A DNA stretch of 64,000 nucleotides from REEB95 sp963762425 (lineage in GTDB: Bacteria > Pseudomonadota > Alphaproteobacteria > ATCC43930 > CGMCC-115725), in the NCBI GenBank assembly GCA_963762425.1, contig CAVXKY010000024.1, positions 414,042 through 478,041 of the forward strand, in the 5' to 3' direction. Positions 10,303 to 18,600 of the stretch are shown piece after piece; position 1 is the stretch's first letter; every line of letters begins with the position of its first letter. The notes under the pieces were generated by a model. It was not told where the DNA came from. It ran no database searches and was given only the letters and a program-made list of their open reading frames with translations. Made by a program: the position numbers and the translations under genes.

Positions 10303-10466
10303 CTTGCCTCCCCGTTTTTGCATGACACGCCGTCATGGTTAACGTAGCCGCATGGTTAACTCTACAATATTGCATTTTAATGATATTTTCGCATTGCGGC
10401 ACTCATCAGTATTTCCTAACTTGAGAGCCAACAAGAAACTGAAGATCAGGGAAAGTCCGCGAGAAC

Positions 10467-10778
10467 ATGGCGATAGATCGCCGAATGAATGCCGCCTTCA
10501 GCCGGCCCGGATGGGCGTCGGAAGCCGAAACGGATTCCGGTGACCTGCTCATGCGCCATCGGCGCTGGCGGATCATGGAAAGCCTGTTGCCCTTTGACAG
10601 CACACTCGATCCCCTGCCCGCCTGGGTGCGTACGCCGGAACAATTCGTCGGATGGATGTCGTGCCGCATCGACACCGCGGGCCTGAAGGCATATTTCCGC
10701 GAAATCCAGGCGGTCGCCAAACAGACTTGCGATCTCGAGTTGCTGCGCTTCGCGCGTAAATATCTCTCTGACTTTTGA
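10467..10778 (+). CDS. hypothetical protein, 103 residues
   Basis: No family recognised. The protein is soluble, with no signal peptide or membrane segment, and rich in Arg and Trp. It has an RHRRWRIMESLLPFDSTLDP stretch and a C-terminal half that looks helical (AYFREIQAVAKQTCDLELLR). AGGGAAAG lies about 12 bases upstream of the ATG. Codon use (GC at third positions) fits the neighbours, which supports coding. The last codons and the stop lie inside a 28-base tandem repeat. Confidence 0.55.
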   Translation: MAIDRRMNAAFSRPGWASEAETDSGDLLMRHRRWRIMESLLPFDSTLDPLPAWVRTPEQFVGWMSCRIDTAGLKAYFREIQAVAKQTCDLELLRFARKYLSDF

Positions 10779-10821
10779 CGCCTGCGGCGTCGGGGCTGAC
10801 TTTTGACGCCTGCGGCGTCGG
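10768..10821. repeat. 28-base tandem duplication containing a short hairpin
   Basis: The 26-base unit at 10768-10793 recurs exactly at 10796-10821, a period of 28. Each copy contains the inverted repeat GACGCC-TGC-GGCGTC. The first copy supplies the final codons and stop of the 103-residue protein; the second duplicates them downstream. Confidence 0.85.
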
Positions 10822-10870
10822 AACCGATTTTCGATGCACCAGCGCGGCGTAAACACTTTTTTAACCATCC

Positions 10871-10965
10871 GAGCCTAGTACCTGAATGTACTGGACGAGA
10901 TCCCGGCCCCCGGGCCGTCCAGCCCCCAACTCAAAAGCCCCGCGCTTCGGCCGGGGCTTTTTTTT
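10871..10965 (+). ncRNA. candidate small RNA ending in an intrinsic terminator
   Basis: No gene ends nearby: the preceding gene stops at 10778 and the next begins at 11244. Yet the stretch holds three consecutive stem-loops. They are AGTAC/GTACT (10877-10892), CTGGACG/CGTCCAG (10891-10922) with an inner CCCGG/CCGGG, and a strong terminator at 10933-10965. A compact structured segment closed by a terminator, without an upstream gene, is the typical form of a bacterial sRNA. It matches no class I can name. The promoter would lie in 10840-10870 (TTTTTTAACC present), but no confident boxes are seen. Confidence 0.4.
10933..10965 (+). terminator. rho-independent terminator
   Basis: Stem AAAAGCCCCG (10933-10942) pairs with CGGGGCTTTT (10952-10961). 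The loop contains a GC-TTCG-GC cap, and a run of T's extends to 10965. Confidence 0.9.
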
Positions 10966-11243
10966 CGTCGGCGGATTTGACAAACCATCGGCTTGCGGCG
11001 CGGCGATTTTTGCCATCGCCTTGAAATTCCACATCCTTTATCACTTGGCCCGGCTCTTGCGAAGACCTTGTCATCAAGACACGGGCCGCCCCCAGAACCT
11101 TAAAGTATTCTCGGATGGCGGACGACTTGGCGGCGGTTGCCCTTCATGGACACCGCCGTTTTTTTGCCGGCATCGCGTTAACCAATTTTCCGTCCGGGCG
11201 TGGTATCCATTCCTTATCCATTTCGAACTATTCCTTAATCCGC
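10966..11243. other. intergenic stretch before the glycosyltransferase gene
   Basis: About 280 bases with no convincing gene. Open frames here lack coding character. The segment must carry the promoter of the glycosyltransferase-FemAB pair. A GTTAACC sequence occurs at 11177-11183, but no paired motif was found. Confidence 0.4.
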
Positions 11244-12398
11244 ATGACCACGACCCTCGCCCGCCAAGATAGGGCGCTTTCCGGCACCGGCCCGCGTGTC
11301 CGGCCGCGCCATCTGCTCCATGTTCTGCCGAGCTTCGCCGTCGGCGGCATCCAGATGCGCTTGACGCGCATCATCAACGCGTTCGGTCCGCGTTTCCGCC
11401 ACACCATCCTGTCGATCGACGGCAAGAAATCCTGCCGCTACGGCATCGAGCGCCAACTCGGCGTTGCGATATCCTCGGCCCCCGCCGAAGGCGGATTGTG
11501 GGCAAGGATTTCATCCAACCGTGCAACCATGACCCAGGCCGCGCCCGATCTACTGCTGACCTACAATTGGGGCACGATCGAATGGGCCATGACCGACCGC
11601 ATTTTCGGGATTTGCCCGCACATCCATTTCGAGGACGGCTTCGGCCCCGAGGAAGCCCAGGGCCAATTGCGCCGCCGCGCGATACTGCGGCGCTTGGCGC
11701 TTAAGCGCGCCATCGCGGTGGTCGTGCCCTCGCATACGCTCGAGACCATCGCCATTTCCCAGTGGCGATTGCCCCCGGACCAGGTGCGTTACGTGCCGAA
11801 TGGCATCGATGTCGATGCGTTCGACGTGTCCGCCGCAGGACCGCCGCTCTTCGTGCGCAGCAGCAATGAGATCGTCATCGGCACGGTGGCGCCGTTGCGC
11901 GCCGAGAAGAACCTCGCCCGCCTGATCCGCGCCTTCGCCCAGGTCAAAAGCCAACGCTCGTTGCGCCTGGTCATCGCCGGCGACGGACCGGAACGCGGGG
12001 CGCTCGAGGATCTTGTCCGGCGCATGGGTCTGGCCGAGCGCGTGCTGTTCCTGGGCGCGGTGCGCGAGCCGGAAAGGGTGCTGGCGCTTTACGATATTTT
12101 CGCGCTGTCTTCGGATACCGAGCAGATGCCAATGACGGTGCTGGAAGCGATGGCGGCGGAACTTCCCGTCGTCGCAACCGACGTCGGCGATATCCGCCAG
12201 ATGGTCGCGCCCGCCAATCGCGCATTCATCCCGACCAAGACTGCCGAAACTGCGCTGGCGGCTTCGCTCGGCGCTCTCGCCGATGACGCGCGGCGGCGCA
12301 GGGAATTGGGCCGGCTCAACCGCGCCCATGTCCGTGTCACCTTTCCGTTCTCGCGCATGGCCGCCGCTTATGAACGCATCTTCGCGGGCAAGCCATGA
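11244..12398 (+). CDS. glycosyltransferase family 4 (GT-B fold)
   Basis: About 384 residues. The N-terminal acceptor domain begins HLLHVLPSFAVGGIQMRLTR, with the glycine-rich GGIQ loop of GT4 enzymes. The middle reads VVPSHTLETIAISQW and YVPNGIDVDAFD. The donor-binding domain has GTVAPLRAEKNLARLIRAF, LVIAGDGPERGALEDLV and the EX7E-type motif DTEQMPMTVLEAMAAELPVV. The start at 11244 (MTTTLARQ) is chosen because the 43 codons upstream in the same frame look non-coding. Its stop overlaps the FemAB start (ATGA), so the two are coupled. The likely role is assembly of an exported polysaccharide; donor and acceptor are unknown. Confidence 0.88.
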   Translation: MTTTLARQDRALSGTGPRVRPRHLLHVLPSFAVGGIQMRLTRIINAFGPRFRHTILSIDGKKSCRYGIERQLGVAISSAPAEGGLWARISSNRATMTQAAPDLLLTYNWGTIEWAMTDRIFGICPHIHFEDGFGPEEAQGQLRRRAILRRLALKRAIAVVVPSHTLETIAISQWRLPPDQVRYVPNGIDVDAFDVSAAGPPLFVRSSNEIVIGTVAPLRAEKNLARLIRAFAQVKSQRSLRLVIAGDGPERGALEDLVRRMGLAERVLFLGAVREPERVLALYDIFALSSDTEQMPMTVLEAMAAELPVVATDVGDIRQMVAPANRAFIPTKTAETALAASLGALADDARRRRELGRLNRAHVRVTFPFSRMAAAYERIFAGKP

Positions 12399-13513
12399 GC
12401 CCCGATACCGCCCAGCCCGAACGCGGCATGGAATGGGCGTTGTCGGGCTATAACGCGCTGCTTCAGGTTCGCGCCTGCACGCAAAACGACGCGCGTGCCT
12501 GGGAAGAATTTGTCGCCCGCCACCCAGGCACCCATTTCTTCCACCGTTTCGGCTGGAAGCGCGTGGTCGAGCGCAGTCTCGGTCACGCGGCGTTCTATCG
12601 CTGCGCCTGGCGCAACGGCCGCCTGACCGGAATCCTGCCGCTGATCCTGGTCAAATCGCGGCTGTTCGGAACGGCGCTGATCTCGACTGGCTTCGGCACT
12701 GCCGGCGGCATCGCCGCCGACGACGCGGATTCCGCCCGCGCGCTCGCCGACGACGCGGTTCGGCTCGGACATGAGCTGCAGGCCGATTTTGTCGAACTGC
12801 GCCAGGAAGTTCCGCCGCAAGGCGGAACTTCGCTCGATCCAGCATCCGGCTGGATCGCAAAGCCCGAACTCTATTTCGGCTTCCGCCGCGCCTTGCTGCC
12901 TTCGGCCGAGGAAAATCTTAACGCCGTGCCGCGCAAGAAGCGGGCCGATTTGCGCAAGGCGATTGCCAATCCCGCCCTCAGCGTCGACGCCGCCGCCGAT
13001 ATCGATACCTTTTTCGCGATCTACGGCGAAAGCCTGCGCAATCTCGGGACGCCCATCCTGCCGCGCGGCTTCTATGCCGCCATCGCGGAGGAATTCGGCC
13101 GGGAGGTGGAGATCTCGGCGGTTTCCGGTCCCCATGGTCCGGTCGCGGCGCTCATGACCTTCTTCTTCAAGGATCGGGTTCTACCCTATTACGGCGGCGC
13201 CACGCCCGATGCGCGCCCCTTGCATGCCTATGATTTGATGTATTGGCGCCTGATGGAGCGCGCGCTCGAACGCGGCGCCAAGGTCTATGATTTCGGGCGC
13301 AGCAAGCGCGGCACCGGCGCCTTCGACTACAAGACCTATTGGGGATTCGCGCCCGAGCCCCTGGCCTACCGTTACCGCCTGGTGAAATCCCAGCGCCTGC
13401 CCGAGATCAATCCGCTCAATCCCAAATACAGGCTGCAGATCGCGCTGTGGCGGCATTTGCCGCTGGCGATATCCAACAGGCTTGGGCCGTTCATTGCCCG
13501 CCAGCTCGGCTAA
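12395..13513 (+). CDS. FemAB-like protein of the XrtA/PEP-CTERM-associated type
   Basis: 372 residues with a GNAT-type FemAB acyltransferase fold. FARHPGTHFFH-like (VARHPGTHFFHRFGWKRVVE) near residue 45 and the C-terminal signature YDFGRSKRGTGAFDYKTYWG with PLAYRYRLVKS match the FemAB family encoded in exosortase (XrtA) polysaccharide loci. That subfamily's acceptor is not established. It overlaps the glycosyltransferase by four bases at the start and the convergent epimerase gene by four at the end. Codons about 138-155 are made of two adjacent perfect inverted repeats. No exosortase or PEP-CTERM protein is in the window. Confidence 0.85.
   Translation: MSPDTAQPERGMEWALSGYNALLQVRACTQNDARAWEEFVARHPGTHFFHRFGWKRVVERSLGHAAFYRCAWRNGRLTGILPLILVKSRLFGTALISTGFGTAGGIAADDADSARALADDAVRLGHELQADFVELRQEVPPQGGTSLDPASGWIAKPELYFGFRRALLPSAEENLNAVPRKKRADLRKAIANPALSVDAAADIDTFFAIYGESLRNLGTPILPRGFYAAIAEEFGREVEISAVSGPHGPVAALMTFFFKDRVLPYYGGATPDARPLHAYDLMYWRLMERALERGAKVYDFGRSKRGTGAFDYKTYWGFAPEPLAYRYRLVKSQRLPEINPLNPKYRLQIALWRHLPLAISNRLGPFIARQLG
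12806..12857. repeat. two adjacent perfect hairpins inside the FemAB-like gene
   Basis: GAAGTTCCGCC (12806-12816) pairs with GGCGGAACTTC (12821-12831) across GCAA. CGATCCAGC (12835-12843) pairs with GCTGGATCG (12849-12857) across ATCCG. They encode the variable linker EVPPQGGTSLDPASGWIA in frame. Confidence 0.85.
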
Positions 13514-14508
13514 AGCACCCCGACCGTCTTCAGCGCATTCAAGGTCAGCCGCAGCCCGGTTTCGAGATCGGTTTCGGCGATGAAACCCAGCCGCGCGCGG
13601 GCGCGTTCCGGGTTTCCGATCGAATGACGCACGTCGCTCGGCCGCGCCGGCTTGAAAGAAATCTTGGGCTCGACGCCGAGGATGCCGGCGACGATCCCGG
13701 CGAGTTCTGAAATCGAAATCCCATGCCCGGTGCAGACGTTGAACACTTCGCTTTCGCGTGGCAGATGCGCCATGGCTTCGATCAGCGCCGTCACAGCGTC
13801 GGTGACATAGACGAAATCGCGCGTCTGCGTGCCGTCGCCGAAAATAGTCACGCCCCGTCCCTCGGCCAGGTTCCGGCAGAAAGACGGCACCACCCCTGAA
13901 TAGGGTGAATGCGCGCTTTGGCGCGGACCGAACACATTGAAGAAACGCAAGCCCGCCGCCGGCACGCCGTGCGCGGATGTCGCGATATGCGCGTGCAACT
14001 CGCAGCCCGTCTTGTCGGCGCCGCAGGACGAGACCGGATTGGGCGTCAGGCTCTCATCGAGGAGCGTCTCGCCCCGATTGCCATAGACCGCCGCCGAAGA
14101 AGCGTAGACCACCGGCACGGGCATGTTCGGCCGGGCGCGGCGCGCGGCGTCGAACACATTGATGGTGCCGGTCAGGTTGGTTCGGTGCGCTTCAAGCCAA
14201 CGGCTGTGGCACTCAATCACGGAAGAGATCGCGGCTAGGTGAAAACAACCATCGACGTCGTGGATGGCGCGGCGCAGCACCATCGGATCGGCGACGTCGC
14301 CCTCGATGAATTCAACGCCGCGCGGCAGGTTTTCCATGCGCCCATGAGACAAATCGTCGAGCACGCGCACCACATGTCCGCGCGCCACCAAGGTCTCGGC
14401 CAGATGCGAGCCGATGAATCCGCAACCGCCGGTGATGAGGAAGAGCCGCCGCGCCGCGGCCGTCTCGGGCCGGTGAAACGCCTCAGGGGCGGAATAGCCG
14501 TCGAGCAT
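13510..14508 (-). CDS. NAD-dependent epimerase/dehydratase (SDR) with Cys in place of the catalytic Tyr
   Basis: 332 residues, extended SDR fold of the UDP-glucose 4-epimerase type. The NAD-binding glycine motif is TGGCGFIGSHLAE (about residue 27), then DDLSHGRMENLP and EGDVADP. The catalytic Ser is in YASSAAVYGNRGET. The active-site YxxxK is expected in the segment that reads NPVSSCGADKTGCELHA: Lys is present but the Tyr position is Cys (codon TGC, complement of 14033-14035). LRFFNVFGPRQ and TIFGDGTQTRDFVYV follow as usual. It converges on the FemAB gene and is probably part of the same polysaccharide locus. Whether it is active is open. Confidence 0.85.
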   Translation of the reverse strand: MLDGYSAPEAFHRPETAAARRLFLITGGCGFIGSHLAETLVARGHVVRVLDDLSHGRMENLPRGVEFIEGDVADPMVLRRAIHDVDGCFHLAAISSVIECHSRWLEAHRTNLTGTINVFDAARRARPNMPVPVVYASSAAVYGNRGETLLDESLTPNPVSSCGADKTGCELHAHIATSAHGVPAAGLRFFNVFGPRQSAHSPYSGVVPSFCRNLAEGRGVTIFGDGTQTRDFVYVTDAVTALIEAMAHLPRESEVFNVCTGHGISISELAGIVAGILGVEPKISFKPARPSDVRHSIGNPERARARLGFIAETDLETGLRLTLNALKTVGVL

Positions 14509-14727
14509 CCCCTGTCATCCTTCTTGCGGGCTTGATGCCCGCTTTATCGAGTTACGAAAACGCTTTACTGGCGATTTGTAGCATTTTTGAAAAATGCTTT
14601 CAGTAGCGAGTTTAGGTTAACGGGGAATATTCTGAGACCTGATTAACCATAACGAAGATTAAGACGCGCCCATCTCCGTCGCGCGATCGCCGCCGGAAAC
14701 GGTTATTGGAAAAATGAAGATCAGAAA
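14509..14727. other. intergenic region upstream of the epimerase and downstream of the pilin gene
   Basis: No gene seen. It contains GCGGGC-TTGAT-GCCCGC (14525-14541) and an AT-rich hairpin GCATTTTT-G-AAAAATGC (14582-14598). Two GTTAAC/ATTAACC-like sequences (14619, 14643) are present but not spaced as a known operator. The epimerase promoter must lie here on the minus strand. Confidence 0.4.
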
Positions 14728-14889
14728 TCAGAAAGAAGTCGCGACGCTGTTGAACAGGTTTTTGACCGACGTGCCGGTGGCGGTAACCGTCGCCACGATA
14801 ATCACCATGATCAGGCTGGCGATCAACGCGTATTCGATCGCGGTGGCGCCGTTTTCGCTGCGCAGCAAGCCAATAAACCGGGAGCGCAT
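14728..14889 (-). CDS. Flp/Fap family type IVb pilin
   Basis: 53 residues. The short basic leader MRSRFIGLLRSENG is followed by the Flp signature ATAIEYALIASLIMVIIVA, with the processing Gly before the hydrophobic helix and the conserved Glu and Tyr at +5/+6 after it. The tail is GTSVKNLFNSVATSF. The ATG at 14889 follows AAGGAG. Flp pilins are cleaved by a TadV-type prepilin peptidase and assembled by the Tad machinery for surface attachment. No tad/cpa genes are in the window, so this is a detached pilin gene. Confidence 0.92.
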   Translation of the reverse strand: MRSRFIGLLRSENGATAIEYALIASLIMVIIVATVTATGTSVKNLFNSVATSF

Positions 14890-15330
14890 GACAACTCCTT
14901 ACAAAGGGATTGCCGCGATTTTAGGCGCCGGGAACTAAGCATCCTTTAACGGAATAAATTTCTTCAACCTCCCGGCGGTTTGGTTAACGGGCATTCCCCA
15001 TTGCCGGTGCTCTTCCAGGGCGAGCTGGTTGAGCCCTTGCGCCCGGTATAAGCGGGTTGGATGCCGAGCTTGGCCCGGCTCAAGCGCTACGACCGCGCCG
15101 TCGACGCGCACCAGTGCAGGAGGCCGAAAATAGGATCGCCCCGCCTGCATTCTTGGAGGAATGGGTGCAGGCGGGGCGTATCCAGGGGTTTAGGCCTGCC
15201 GAAGGGGGGCTTAGGCAGGCCAACGGCTTGCGCCGCTGGGCGCTATTACCTTCTAACCCCTTGGCGGAGCCAAGTTAATTCGATGTCATCTTGCCAGAGG
15301 CCGCAAAACCGGCGCGGTCCCGGCGTTTTC
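14890..15330. other. 440-base gap holding a cluster of hairpins
   Basis: The right edge holds the pilin ribosome binding site (14891-14900) and presumably its promoter. The rest has no convincing gene. It contains three inverted repeats between 15137 and 15274, listed separately. Confidence 0.5.
15137..15274. repeat. cluster of three inverted repeats
   Basis: First: CGCCCCGCCTGCA (15137-15149) pairs with TGCAGGCGGGGCG (15166-15178), 13 perfect base pairs. Second: GGCCTGCC (15193-15200) pairs with GGCAGGCC (15214-15221). Third: CTTGGC (15260-15265) pairs with GCCAAG (15269-15274). They lie between the pilin and coaD genes; on the minus strand the last lies 56 bases or more past the coaD stop. 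Confidence 0.75.
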
Positions 15331-15852
15331 TCAGCGTTTCTTCTTGGACTTGCCGCGATTGAAGCGCTCGACGATACGCTTGGCGACGCGCGAACTCACG
15401 AACGGGGAAACGTCGCCGCCCAACATGCCGATCTCCTTGACGAAGCGCGAGGAGATGAACTGGAAGCGGTCCGACGCCATGAGGAACACGGTTTCGACCT
15501 GCGGATTGATGCGGCTGTTCATGCCCGCCATCTGGAATTCATATTCGAAATCGGAGACGGCGCGCAGGCCGCGGATGATGATCGAGGCGCCGTTCCCGAC
15601 CGCGAAATGCATCAACAACGTGTCGAATGGCTTGACCGTGATGCACTTCTTGACGGCGTCGGGCAGACGGGCGACCTCGTCCTTGACGATGGCCACACGC
15701 TCGTCCGTCGAAAACATCGGCCCCTTGCCGATATTGCGGGCCACGCCGATGATCAGCCGGTCAACCAGCTTGGTGGCGCGCACGATGATGTCGGCATGCC
15801 CGTTGGTGATCGGGTCGAAGGTGCCGGGATAGACCCCGATGCGTTCGATCAT
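15331..15852 (-). CDS. coaD: phosphopantetheine adenylyltransferase
   Basis: 173 residues, the normal length. It transfers AMP from ATP to 4'-phosphopantetheine, the penultimate step of coenzyme A synthesis. The nucleotidyltransferase signature GVYPGTFDPITNGHADII at residues 6-23 contains the TxGH-type motif, and RGLRAVSDFEYEFQMAGMN and the ISSR motif (FISSRFVKEIGMLGG) are present. The start ATG overlaps the gyrA stop by one base (TAATG), so it is translated with gyrA, a common alphaproteobacterial pairing. Confidence 0.97.
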   Translation of the reverse strand: MIERIGVYPGTFDPITNGHADIIVRATKLVDRLIIGVARNIGKGPMFSTDERVAIVKDEVARLPDAVKKCITVKPFDTLLMHFAVGNGASIIIRGLRAVSDFEYEFQMAGMNSRINPQVETVFLMASDRFQFISSRFVKEIGMLGGDVSPFVSSRVAKRIVERFNRGKSKKKR

Positions 15853-18576
15853 TACTTACCCCCTTCATCGCCATTTTCGGCTTCGGCCAGCCGCGCCACG
15901 GAAACCACCCGCTCACCCTCATCCATCTTAAACACCACCACTCCGCCGCTGCCCCGCCGCCGGATGCTGATGTCTTCGACCGGCGTGCGGATGACCGTCC
16001 CGCCATTGGTCACCAGCATGATCTGGTCGTTCTCGCGCACGGGGAAGACGGCGACGGTCGCGCCCTGGCCCTTGCCCGGTTTGAGATTGTCGATCCCCTG
16101 CCCGCCGCGCCCGGTGATGCGGTAATCATAGGCCGAGCAGCGCTTGCCGTAACCCTTCTCGGTGATGCTCAGCAGGAATTCCTCGCGCGCGGCCATTTCA
16201 TTGAACTGTTTTTCCGTGATCGTATCAGCGGCGGCTTCCTCGTCATCCGCCTCCTCGTCCTCTTCTTCGCCGCGCCGGCGGCGGTTCGCCTCTTTCACAT
16301 AAGCGGCGCGCAAGCCTGATTCCACATCCTCGTGACGCAGGATCGACATCGAGAACACTTCGTCGTCCTTGGCGAGCTTGACGCCGCGCACGCCGACCGA
16401 GGAGCGGCTGGTAAACACGCGCACGTCCTCCGTCGGGAAGCGGATCACCTTGCCGTTGCGCATGGCAAGCAGGATGTCGTCCCGGACCGTGCAGATGGCG
16501 GCGGCGATCAGCCGGTCAACGGAATCTTCGCCCTCGAACTTCATCGCGATCTTGCCGTTGGCGTTGACATGCTCGAAATCGTCGAGCGCGTTGCGCCGTA
16601 CATAGCCCCGCGCCGTCGCGAATACCACGGTCATGTCCTTGCTCGCCTTGTCCTCCTCGGGCATGGGCATGACGGTGGAGATGCTTTCGCCCTGCGCCAG
16701 ATTGGGCAGCAGGTTGACCATCGCCTTGCCGCGCGCCTGCGGCGTGGCCAGCGGCAGGAGATGCACTTTCAGCTTGTAGACCCGGCCCGTCGAGGTAAAG
16801 AAGAGAACGGGTGCGTGCGTTGAAGCGACAAAGACCTGACTGACGAAATCCTCCTCGCGGATCGCCATGCCGGCGCGGCCGCGGCCGCCACGGCGTTGCG
16901 CCCGGTATGTGGACAGCGGCACGCGCTTGATGTAGCCGGCATGGCTCACCGTCACCACCATGTCCTCGCGCTGGATCAGATCCTCGATATTGGCCTCGGC
17001 CGAGGAATCCTCAATCAATGTCCGGCGCTTATCGGCGAATTGCTCCTTCACCGCCTTGAGTTCCTTGCGCACCACGTCCAAAAGCTTCGGCCGCGAGCCC
17101 AGTATCTCAAGATAGATCTTTGATCTCGGCGACGATGCTCGTCAGGTCCTCGGCGATCTTGTCGCGCTCGAGCCCGGTCAGGCGTTGCAAACGCAGTTCC
17201 AGGATCGCCTTGGCCTGTTCATCCGACAGTTTGTAAGCCTTGTTCGGAGCAAGGCGCGAGCGCCCTTCCTCCTCGATCAGCCCGACAAGAGCCGCGACCG
17301 ACGACGCCGGCCAGGTACGGCCCGTCAAGGCCTCGCGCGCGGCGGTGGGGTCCTTGGCCTTGCGAATCAATTCGATCACCGGATCGATATTGGCCACCGC
17401 CACGGCAAGACCCAGGAGGATATGCGCCTTGCCCCGCGCCTGGCCGAGCAGATAGACCGTGCGCTTGGTCACCACCTCTTCGCGGAAGACGACGAAGGCG
17501 GTGATGATGTCCTTCAAATTCATCAGCAACGGACGGCCGCCATCGAGCGCCAGCATGTTGACGCCGAAGCTGGTTTCCAGCGGCGTATGGCGATAGAGCT
17601 GGTTCAGCACCACCTCGGCCTGCGCGGTGCGTTGCAATTCCACCACCACGCGCACGCCGTCGCGATCGCTCTCGTCCCGCAGATCCGAGATGCCGTCGAT
17701 CACCTTGTCACGCGTCACCTCGGCGATGCGCTCGATCATGCGCGCCTTGTTAACCTGGTACGGGATCTCGGTGATGACGATGGCTTCACGGTCCTTGCGT
17801 AGCTGTTCGACCGCAGCCTTGCCGCGGATAATGACCGAGCCGCGGCCATGCTTGTAGGCGTCGTTGATGCCGCCGCGGCCCATGATGAGGCCGCCGGTGG
17901 GAAAATCCGGTCCCGGCACCAGCTTGATGAGCGCATCGATCGAGATCGCGGGATCGTCGATATAGGCAAGGCAGGCCTCGATCACCTCACCCAGATTGTG
18001 AGGCGGAATGTTGGTGGCCATGCCGACGGCGATGCCGGCGGCGCCGTTGACCAGAAGATTGGGGAAGCGCGCCGGCAGCACCTTCGGTTCCTGCAACCTG
18101 CCGTCGTAATTGGGCTGGAAATCGACCGTCTCCTTGTCGATGTCGTCCAAGAGCGCGTCCGCCGCGCGGGAAAGGCGCGCCTCGGTGTAGCGCATCGCCG
18201 CCGCCGGATCGCCGTCCATCGAGCCGAAATTGCCCTGGCCGTCGATCAGCGGCAGGCGCATGGAGAAATCCTGCGCCATGCGCACCATGGAATCGTAGAT
18301 CGCGGCGTCGCCATGCGGATGGTAGTTGCCCATCACATAGCCGACGATGTTCGCTGATTTGCGGTAGGGACGGTTCCAGTCGTTGCCGCCCTCCTTCATG
18401 CCGTAGAGGATGCGGCGATGCACCGGCTTCAGCCCGTCGCGCACATCGGGCAGCGCCCGCGACACGATCACGCTCATGGCGTAATCGAGGTAGGAGCGTT
18501 TCATCTCCTCTTCGATCGAGACCGGCGAAATGTCGATCGGCGGCGGCGGGGCCGGCGGTGACGGGGTAGCGACCAC
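15852..18576 (-). CDS. gyrA: DNA gyrase subunit A, with one apparent sequencing frameshift
   Basis: About 908 residues. GyrA is the DNA-cleaving subunit of the topoisomerase that introduces negative supercoils. The quinolone-resistance region reads NYHPHGDAAIYDSMVRMAQ and the catalytic Tyr is in AAAMRYTEARLS. The C-terminal domain has GyrA-box-type repeats (YRAQRRGGRGRAGM near 16880 and ITGRGGQGIDNLKPGKGQG near 16090) and an acidic insertion (GEEEDEEADDEEAAADT) near 16240-16280. The frame breaks at about 17113-17119: removing one base from GATCT restores EIKDYLEILGSRPKLL. In an essential gene this is best read as a sequencing insertion. Start codon GTG. Ala replaces Ser at the E. coli position 83, as is usual in alphaproteobacteria. 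Confidence 0.95.
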
Positions 18577-18600
18577 GATTCGGGCTTTCCTTTAATGCAA

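Noticed and set aside
10334..10360. Direct repeat CATGGTTAAC (10334-10343 and 10351-10360) as a CtrA operator
   Set aside because: CtrA sites are TTAA-N7-TTAA; here 13 bases separate the TTAA cores. Other GTTAAC/TTAACC sequences at 6510, 10861, 11177, 14619 and 14992 also lack the spacing.
10886..11272. Open frame of 128 codons after the tandem repeat
   Set aside because: Runs straight through an intrinsic terminator and has Arg/Pro-rich noise; not coding.
14714..14938. 74-codon plus-strand frame over the pilin gene
   Set aside because: It is the complement of the Flp pilin, which has a clear family signature and ribosome binding site on the minus strand.
17100..17125. gyrA frameshift as programmed recoding
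   Set aside because: No slippery heptamer or downstream structure is visible, and other genes in the window show similar single-base errors.
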